Assembly (NCBI GenBank): GCA_002336475.1
Contig: DDCX01000077.1
Span: 1 to 7,551, forward strand
DNA from: Flavobacteriales bacterium UBA1995
Lineage (GTDB): Bacteria; Bacteroidota; Bacteroidia; Flavobacteriales_D; Sanyastnellaceae
DNA length: 7,551 nucleotides
Direction: 5' to 3'
The notes below the pieces were generated by a model. It was not told where the DNA came from, did no database searches, and saw nothing but the letters and a program-made list of their open reading frames with translations. Below, piece by piece: positions 4,601-7,551 of this stretch. The translations under genes and the position numbers were made by a program. Each line of letters opens with the position of its first letter. Position 1 is the first letter of the stretch.

Positions 4601-7301
4601 AGGGGCTCCTTATCATGGTGAAGGATATAGCGGCGGCGGCGGCGGCTCATTCTATGTAGGGGAGCTAATCAGCTCACAACAAGGAGCAAACCAAGGAAAT
4701 GGTCTAGTTACCATCCACGCACCAATGTCCATTCCAGACTCAGCTGTTTATGAATTTTGGCCTGAGAACTTCAAAACATCCATAGTGTGTCACTCACTTC
4801 AAGTGAATAATTCACACTTCCATTCTTCCACAGCCCTCTCTAGTCTCTCAGCTGGCATTAGCACCGCAGAAATTGACAGCTCCCATTTTGCTGGATTAGA
4901 ATTGTTCGGCTCGCAAGTTATCGGCGCGACCCACTCTCAATTCTCCCACAGTAATTCAAATGGCATAACTGCACATGACCAATTAACATGCAGCTTGACC
5001 GGATGCACTATTGAAGAGAATATAGAGGATGGTATCCGGCTCAATGGAAACCAATGCAACTTAAATATCCAATATTGCTTTCTTCGATCCAACGGGGAAA
5101 ACGGAGTCAAAATTGGACAACAATCATCATTGAACATTTCGAATAGCCTTATCTCATCCAACGGAACAAACGGCATATTCAGCTATGGATCAATTCAGGC
5201 CGATTATTGTACGATTGTTTACAATGGAACAAAAGGAACATCCTCCTCGGACTTCTCAACGATTAACAATAGCATTATTTGGTTCAATGGAGGTGTACCG
5301 CAGATGGGAACCTCTAATACATATGCTGCCAGCTACACGAACGTTCAGGGTATCAATGCGCTGTTGACGTCGACTGAGTTTGCGTGGGGCGACGGGTGCA
5401 TTGGGACGGATCCGGTGTTGGCGGATTCGCTGGGACACCTTAATCCGTTCTCACCCTGTGTGGATGGCGGCATGCCCTGGGAGCAGGATGCGCACATCCC
5501 CTATGGTCTCGGCAGCAGTCGGGCGGACATGGGCATGTATGGTGGACCGGCCAACGCCTACTGGGGCGGGCAAGCCCCGCCGGACGGGGCCGTGGTCATC
5601 ACGGACCTCTTTGACATCCCGCAAGACCAAGGCGGAAAGCTGGGCATGCACTTTACTGCGTCGCCCTTTGATTTCGGAGGACTCGGATTCAACGTGACGC
5701 ACTACTCCGTGTGGCGCGACCTGTCGCTTGGAAGCGATGTGCCGACCATCGTGGGAGATGGCAACTGGGAGCAGATTGGAATGTTGCCCGCCCAAGGGTT
5801 CAGCCAATACGGCTATACCGCCGAGACGTTGGTCGACGCGACCCCAGGCGATACGACCTGCCTGTCCAGTTTCATCGTCATCGCGCACACCACGGACGAC
5901 AACATTTACTGGGTGTCAGACGTGGCGGCCGCCTGCAGCTATGACAACCTCGCGCCGCTCGCGCCGGAGTTGGATGGAGACGTGTTGCTCGAAGAGCCCG
6001 ATTCGCCTGTGGTGGTGGTCTCTTGGCCGGCGCCGGAGGAAGAGGATTACGCCTATACCGTCATCGAACGGGCCGACGGCATGTCGACCAATGTGGTCGG
6101 CGACACCCTGTTGCTCGATGAGAATGTCGTTGTGGGTTCCACTTATGAGTACTTCGGCTACCACCTGGACCTCAATGGCAACCCTTCCGACACGGCCTAT
6201 GTCACCGTGGTGGTGGGTGCCCAGCGGGATGTGATTCCGTTGAAGGCGGGGTGGAACCTCATTTCGTTGGATCGGGCGCCTGTGGATGCTTCGGTGGGTG
6301 CCGTGATGGCCGACTTGGCGCCGGGCAACTTGCTTTATGTGACGGGCTTTGATGCTGGCGCCACGTTCTATGATCCTTCTGGTTTGGCGTTTTTGAATAC
6401 GATGGGTGCGCTAGAGGATGGCTATGGATACTGGGTTAAGGTTGCAGCAGACGATACGTTGCGCGTAGAAGGTGAAGCGCTGCCCGCCGGGCTCCTGCCA
6501 GACTTGGACAGCGGCTGGAATTTGGTGGGATACACGGCTTCGGGAGCTGCTTCTCCAGGCGCTGTATTTGCCGACTTGTTGGCAGACGACGCCTTGGAAT
6601 ATGTGACCGGATTCGATGCGGGGGTGTCCATCTACGACCCAACAGGACTGCCCTTCCTGAACTCATTGACCGCCATGGAAAACGGTTTTGGCTATTGGGT
6701 GAAGACGTCGGCAGACTTTGCCGGCATGGCGGAGACCAACCGGGCAGGCATGGGCCAACCCAACCCCAACTACATGGTCCTCAATGGCACGTCCAACTTG
6801 GGCCACCATGCAGGCCAGACGGTGGCAGTGGTGACCGCGTCTGGTGAAACTGCAGCCGAGATACTCATCCTCGAAGGCGGACATTTGATGACCACCCCCG
6901 TTTATGGTTCTGGGCCCGCGGGAATCCGTGGCATCGCTCAAGGTGAAGACCTGTATTTGGAGTTCAATGGAGAGCGGACCGAGGCCGTGGCGCAATGGAA
7001 CGGCGGAATGGAGCACGTGAAATTGGATGTTGCTTTCTCCGAACCCGAATTTTCTGTGTTCCCGAACCCCGCCGCGGACCGCGTGGACATCTGGTGGTCG
7101 CAATCCAAGACTGGCGCAACGCAGTTAGACATCCTCGATGCCACAGGACGCTTGGTTCTATCCAAAGCCCTCGGCTCCTTGCCCCTTGGAAAACAGCAAG
7201 TCACCCTTTCTGTGTCTGACCTTTCGCCAGGCGCGTATGAGGTGCGCTTGATGACAGAAGGGCAATCCATGTTCCAGTCCTCTTTGCACCGCATGGAGTG
7301 A
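1617..7301 (+). CDS. Giant multidomain T9SS-secreted surface protein with two ALK/LTK-like glycine-rich domains set in a beta-helix
   Basis: This is an 1894-residue exported protein of unknown function. Residues 1-24 are a signal peptide (LSIA|Q). The ATG at 1617 overlaps the previous stop; an ATG at 1629 (Met5) would also give a good signal peptide. Residues 26-127 and about 128-382 are ASPM/SPD-2/Hydin-like Ig folds, the second interrupted at about 186-330 by a Trp/Tyr-rich domain. A beta-helix starts at about 386 (NWTSDNSPYY, IYPGTQI). It is interrupted by glycine-rich domains at 479-710 and 789-1034 and ends near SPCVDGG...ADMGMYGGP (1318). Fibronectin-III-like folds occupy about 1335-1536, GWN...GYWVK repeats begin at 1545 and 1633, and a beta domain spans about 1715-1805. 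Residues 1812-1894 are a T9SS type A sorting domain (VFPNPAADRV, LDATGRLVL, LSPGAYEVRL), predicting export across the outer membrane and cleavage or anchoring there. No catalytic motif was recognised. Base composition changes sharply within the gene. Adhesion or matrix formation is inferred. Confidence 0.93.
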   Translation: MTLTMNLRLLLLALTASLPLLSIAQVGNGVVFYSEANLAFTPTTVDSTTILTVELGNEVGVAQTVSLSGLDGPFSLLGPSDITIGSEASSTLSLAFAPTSLGDFTDTLHAQGAVFGEANIVLSGEGIQVLLEWSADTLYFDTTAIGATSYQDLIITNVGNGTAAITDVIIDNDAFSVEFLDPYVPPTPQAPCYTIPANDYGGDFDVPYREFYLTIEGGAFPDNLYWNIYDAWGAYNYDQWGPVADFPICLPDNWNLPTNPEEFCCYNYFEFYTYHDLFNPVFTDGIVFTIRDEWNNEVWSFDFGDWPDWEYSSPAHVTTANPPAGPDFTPGSIGEGLSTIARVSFTPVNAGILETTISLLNNSNSQMGIQLSLMSIAISEVEGEFCNSNWTSDNSPYYLSDDIFIPDSCSFSIYPGTQIIGDNHSIKVFGSLTSVGAENNLIHFQDVNIITPLQNNSTILKHCQFDNTTSQPSIDGINWDFGFTGQIETWTAPATGTYRITAIGAEGGYNTSSPTTPGRGAIIAGDFQLEQNQTLQLLVGQSPIDNSDDAAGGGGTYVVHINDPLIIAGGGGGTDNDSSDLCHANATIDANPGQEYGAGSDGEGGYSDGSSGGGAGWNSNGEGCSISAKRFFEGGFGGISPSGADYNGGFGGGGCSDGGKAGGGGGFTGGGSGNEWAGGAGSLNNGVNQSNIGGLENPNTGHGSLHIELIYNNTANELIIFSDSISFANTNVNNYNTALSSASNLLFTSNQILGSGELHIKSPDLTVSNSEVLIDNEPSVFQILNSAATSFDTTFSYSGNIETLILPDMAIPPLTIEARGAQGGNSCSYTGGLGATIIAESAIPEDRTLLVLVGEQPLTVNYAAGGGGGSFVATTSDTPLVIAGGGSGATCSNYGNHGRTTQNGGDGDGCANNGGTSGLGGGDAQYCNDGTGGAGGFYTDGSGNGSYGSQHGFGFLNGGSGGASVSGDANGGFGGGGGTHASNTGGGPGGGYSGGGAPYHGEGYSGGGGGSFYVGELISSQQGANQGNGLVTIHAPMSIPDSAVYEFWPENFKTSIVCHSLQVNNSHFHSSTALSSLSAGISTAEIDSSHFAGLELFGSQVIGATHSQFSHSNSNGITAHDQLTCSLTGCTIEENIEDGIRLNGNQCNLNIQYCFLRSNGENGVKIGQQSSLNISNSLISSNGTNGIFSYGSIQADYCTIVYNGTKGTSSSDFSTINNSIIWFNGGVPQMGTSNTYAASYTNVQGINALLTSTEFAWGDGCIGTDPVLADSLGHLNPFSPCVDGGMPWEQDAHIPYGLGSSRADMGMYGGPANAYWGGQAPPDGAVVITDLFDIPQDQGGKLGMHFTASPFDFGGLGFNVTHYSVWRDLSLGSDVPTIVGDGNWEQIGMLPAQGFSQYGYTAETLVDATPGDTTCLSSFIVIAHTTDDNIYWVSDVAAACSYDNLAPLAPELDGDVLLEEPDSPVVVVSWPAPEEEDYAYTVIERADGMSTNVVGDTLLLDENVVVGSTYEYFGYHLDLNGNPSDTAYVTVVVGAQRDVIPLKAGWNLISLDRAPVDASVGAVMADLAPGNLLYVTGFDAGATFYDPSGLAFLNTMGALEDGYGYWVKVAADDTLRVEGEALPAGLLPDLDSGWNLVGYTASGAASPGAVFADLLADDALEYVTGFDAGVSIYDPTGLPFLNSLTAMENGFGYWVKTSADFAGMAETNRAGMGQPNPNYMVLNGTSNLGHHAGQTVAVVTASGETAAEILILEGGHLMTTPVYGSGPAGIRGIAQGEDLYLEFNGERTEAVAQWNGGMEHVKLDVAFSEPEFSVFPNPAADRVDIWWSQSKTGATQLDILDATGRLVLSKALGSLPLGKQQVTLSVSDLSPGAYEVRLMTEGQSMFQSSLHRME
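2238..2532 (+). other. Aromatic-rich domain inserted in the second Ig-like fold (coding module)
   Basis: Residues about 208-305 of the giant protein are dense in Trp, Tyr and Phe and contain three Cys (ICLPDNW, then a CC pair); a fourth Cys lies just upstream at about 189. The pattern 'FYLTIEGGAFPDNLYWNIYDAWG ... ICLP ... GIVFTIRDEWNNEVW' resembles a known Bacteroidota extracellular module of the form 'LTI.TD.YP.E.SW.L.D..G ... CLP.GCY.F...D..GDG', but a divergent one. The Ig fold begins before it (LYFDTTAIGATSYQDLIITNVG) and finishes after it (IARVSFTPVNAGILETTISL), so it is a nested insertion. The family assignment is from memory and tentative; the nesting is clear. Confidence 0.5.
2639..2648 (+). 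repeat. Left copy of a 10-base direct repeat at a composition boundary
   Basis: CAGGGTATCA occurs here and again at 5346-5355, on the same strand. The copy lies where GC content drops from about 60% to below 45%. The two copies are 2707 bases apart and are read in different frames (RVS here, QGI at the right copy), so they do not reflect a shared protein motif. Confidence 0.6.
3051..3746 (+). other. Glycine-rich domain 1, ALK/LTK-like (coding module)
   Basis: Residues about 479-710 start with the hallmark FGFTGQIETWTAPATGTYRI followed by a GAEGG motif. Next come a GRGAII strand, LQLLVGQSP, a poly-Gly turn, PLIIAGGGGG, several Gly-rich stretches, GGGFTGGGSG and the closing NTGHGSLHIEL. This order matches the glycine-rich region of ALK/LTK receptors and its bacterial relatives (Pfam 'Gly_rich', PF12810, by memory). 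In ALK/LTK structures such Gly runs form bundled polyglycine-II helices on a beta-sandwich. Three Cys are scattered in the Gly loops. It is not collagen-like, since no regular Gly-X-Y period is present. Confidence 0.8.
3981..4718 (+). other. Glycine-rich domain 2, ALK/LTK-like (coding module)
   Basis: Residues about 789-1034 repeat the plan of the first glycine-rich domain: FSYSGNIETLILP, IEARGAQGG, LLVLVGEQP, AAGGGGGSFV, PLVIAGGGSG, Gly-rich loops, GGGYSGGG, GGGGGSFY and the closing GNGLVTIH. The opening lacks the usual W-T-V/A-P strand (here LILPDMAIPP), so it is the more divergent copy. Four Cys lie in the Gly loops. The two copies are clearly homologous but far apart in sequence, so the duplication is old or the domains were acquired separately. 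Confidence 0.78.
4209..4646 (+). repeat. Glycine-encoding trinucleotide tracts in glycine-rich domain 2
   Basis: Pure in-frame triplet runs occur at 4209-4220 (four GGA), 4536-4550 (five GGA) and 4632-4646 (five GGC). Each encodes consecutive Gly. Slippage in these tracts would change the Gly run length without breaking the frame. Confidence 0.75.
5346..5355 (+). repeat. Right copy of the 10-base direct repeat at a composition boundary
   Basis: CAGGGTATCA is identical to 2639-2648 and sits where GC content rises again (5221-5280 is 22/60 GC; 5341-5400 is 35/60). It lies inside the beta-helix domain (YTNVQGIN), a motif common near the end of such domains. Confidence 0.6.
6249..6735 (+). repeat. 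Two tandem GWN...GYWVK repeats (88-residue period)
   Basis: Copies start at 6249 (Gly1545) and 6513 (Gly1633). Both read GWNL, then an Ala/Asp-rich stretch, Y-V-T-G-F-D-A-G, Y-D-P-[ST]-G-L-[AP]-F-L-N and G-[YF]-G-Y-W-V-K. Such units are frequent in Bacteroidota T9SS proteins just before the sorting domain and probably form small beta domains. The strong residue identity between copies suggests a fairly recent duplication or strong constraint. Confidence 0.88.
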
Positions 7302-7333
7302 TTTGGGGACCACCTATCGAATCCTTGTAATTT

Positions 7334-7371
7334 GGGGGGGTGAAGAAGACATTCATCCCCCCTCTTTTTTT
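7334..7371 (+). terminator. Terminator-like hairpin overlapping the next start codon
   Basis: Bases 7334-7344 (a run of seven G, then TGAA) pair with 7352-7363 (TTCA, one bulged T at 7356, six C and a T), leaving a 7-base loop. A T-rich tail follows (7363-7371, T C then seven T). It lies 33 bases after the stop of the giant gene, where a terminator is expected. The GTG start and first codons of the downstream gene are inside the stem and loop, and the T run encodes part of its signal peptide. It may act as terminator, as a structure limiting translation, or both. Confidence 0.65.
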
Positions 7372-7551
7372 GCTGCCCTCTCTCCTGCTGGCGCAGCCGG
7401 CTGAGTGGGTACCGGTGCCGACCAATGCGGCGGGGACGCTGCTGGGGACGGTGACGGTGGGTGGAGAGCCCGCGCAGGCCGGCGACTGGGTGGCCGCGTT
7501 TGATGAGTCGGGGGTGTGTGCCGGGGCGACCGAAGTGGTCCTGAACGACGG
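7340..7551 (+). CDS. N-terminal part of an exported protein related to the 439-residue repeat protein (3' end outside window)
   Basis: Seventy codons are visible. The frame has a stop at 7328-7330, and the GTG at 7340 is the only reasonable start after it. It gives KK, a hydrophobic core and LLLAQP, a good signal peptide ending in Ala-Gln. The mature part begins EWVPVPTNAAGTLLG, followed by GDWVAAF and GVCAGA. It lines up with residues about 24-72 of the protein at 301-1620 (WTPLPT, GTLLG, GDWVGGF, GLCVGA), so the two share their N-terminal domain. Codon choice differs: this copy favours G-ending codons, the earlier one C-ending codons. The start lies within a GC-rich hairpin, and a run of seven G leads into it, so initiation may be weak or controlled. 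What follows the first domain is unknown. The gene lies 38 bases after the giant gene on the same strand. Confidence 0.82.
   Translation, partial: MKKTFIPPLFLLPSLLLAQPAEWVPVPTNAAGTLLGTVTVGGEPAQAGDWVAAFDESGVCAGATEVVLND

Larger units (their letters stand above)
2640..5345 (+). other. Low-GC block inside the giant gene
   Basis: Hand counts of 60-base lines show the change. Just outside, 2581-2640 is 38/60 GC and 5341-5400 is 35/60. Inside, 2641-2700 is 24/60, 2701-2760 is 21/60, 3901-3960 is 21/60, 4741-4800 is 24/60 and 5221-5280 is 22/60. The glycine-rich parts are less low because Gly codons are GGN. Third-position A and T become common inside the block, while both flanks strongly prefer C or G there. 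The reading frame is uninterrupted. The block encodes the end of the second Ig fold, the beta-helix start, both glycine-rich domains and most of the remaining beta-helix. It looks like a segment of different origin recombined into the gene. Confidence 0.75.

Noticed and set aside
3051..4718. Collagen-like or silk-like protein, or PE-PGRS type
   Set aside because: The Gly runs have no Gly-X-Y period, and the fixed beta strands before and after them (TWTAPATGTYRI, LIIAGGGGG, HGSLHIEL) fit the ALK/LTK-like glycine-rich family better.
2639..5355. Insertion sequence or transposon with target-site duplication
   Set aside because: No transposase, integrase or terminal inverted repeats are present, the gene frame runs straight through, and the repeat spacing is not a multiple of three. 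The repeat is kept only as a possible recombination scar.

Overview
The window looks like part of a Bacteroidota chromosome or metagenomic contig, most likely a marine Flavobacteriales-type organism with fairly high GC. The main evidence is a type IX secretion system (T9SS) type A sorting domain at the end of the large central protein. Signal peptides ending in Ala-Gln, 'GCTDP..NYNP.A..DDGSC' repeats, 'WxPxPT...GDWVxxF' N-terminal domains, and paired 'GWNLxS...GYWVK' repeats point the same way. No housekeeping, RNA, phage, IS or CRISPR features were seen.

Layout, all on the + strand. (1) Positions 2-100 hold the last 32 residues of a protein ending in a dockerin-like calcium loop, followed by a strong intrinsic terminator at 125-157. 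(2) Positions 158-300 are non-coding, with a weak promoter candidate. (3) Positions 301-1620 encode a 439-residue exported repeat protein, with a signal peptide, an N-terminal beta domain, eight Cys/Asp-rich repeats (five of exactly 27 residues) and a dockerin-like C-terminus. (4) Positions 1617-7301 overlap it by 4 bases (ATGA) and encode a 1894-residue surface or secreted giant. Its order is signal peptide, two ASPM/SPD-2/Hydin-like Ig folds (the second with a domain inserted), a right-handed beta-helix interrupted by two ALK/LTK-like glycine-rich domains, two fibronectin-III-like domains, two GWN repeats, a small beta domain, and the T9SS sorting domain. (5) Positions 7340-7551 start another exported protein whose N-terminal domain matches that of the 439-residue protein. 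Its GTG start lies inside a terminator-like hairpin.

The locus therefore reads as a tandem cluster of related, modular, exported proteins. Neighbouring genes share N-terminal or C-terminal modules, and the 439-residue and 1894-residue proteins are probably co-translated. Their function cannot be read from the sequence; adhesion, extracellular matrix or surface display is the most reasonable guess.

The most unusual signals are inside the giant gene. A block of about 2.7 kb (roughly 2640-5345) has clearly lower GC than both flanks and carries both glycine-rich domains plus most of the beta-helix. It is bounded by a 10-base direct repeat. The two GC-rich flanks have opposite G/C strand bias, so the gene looks like a mosaic of at least three sources.
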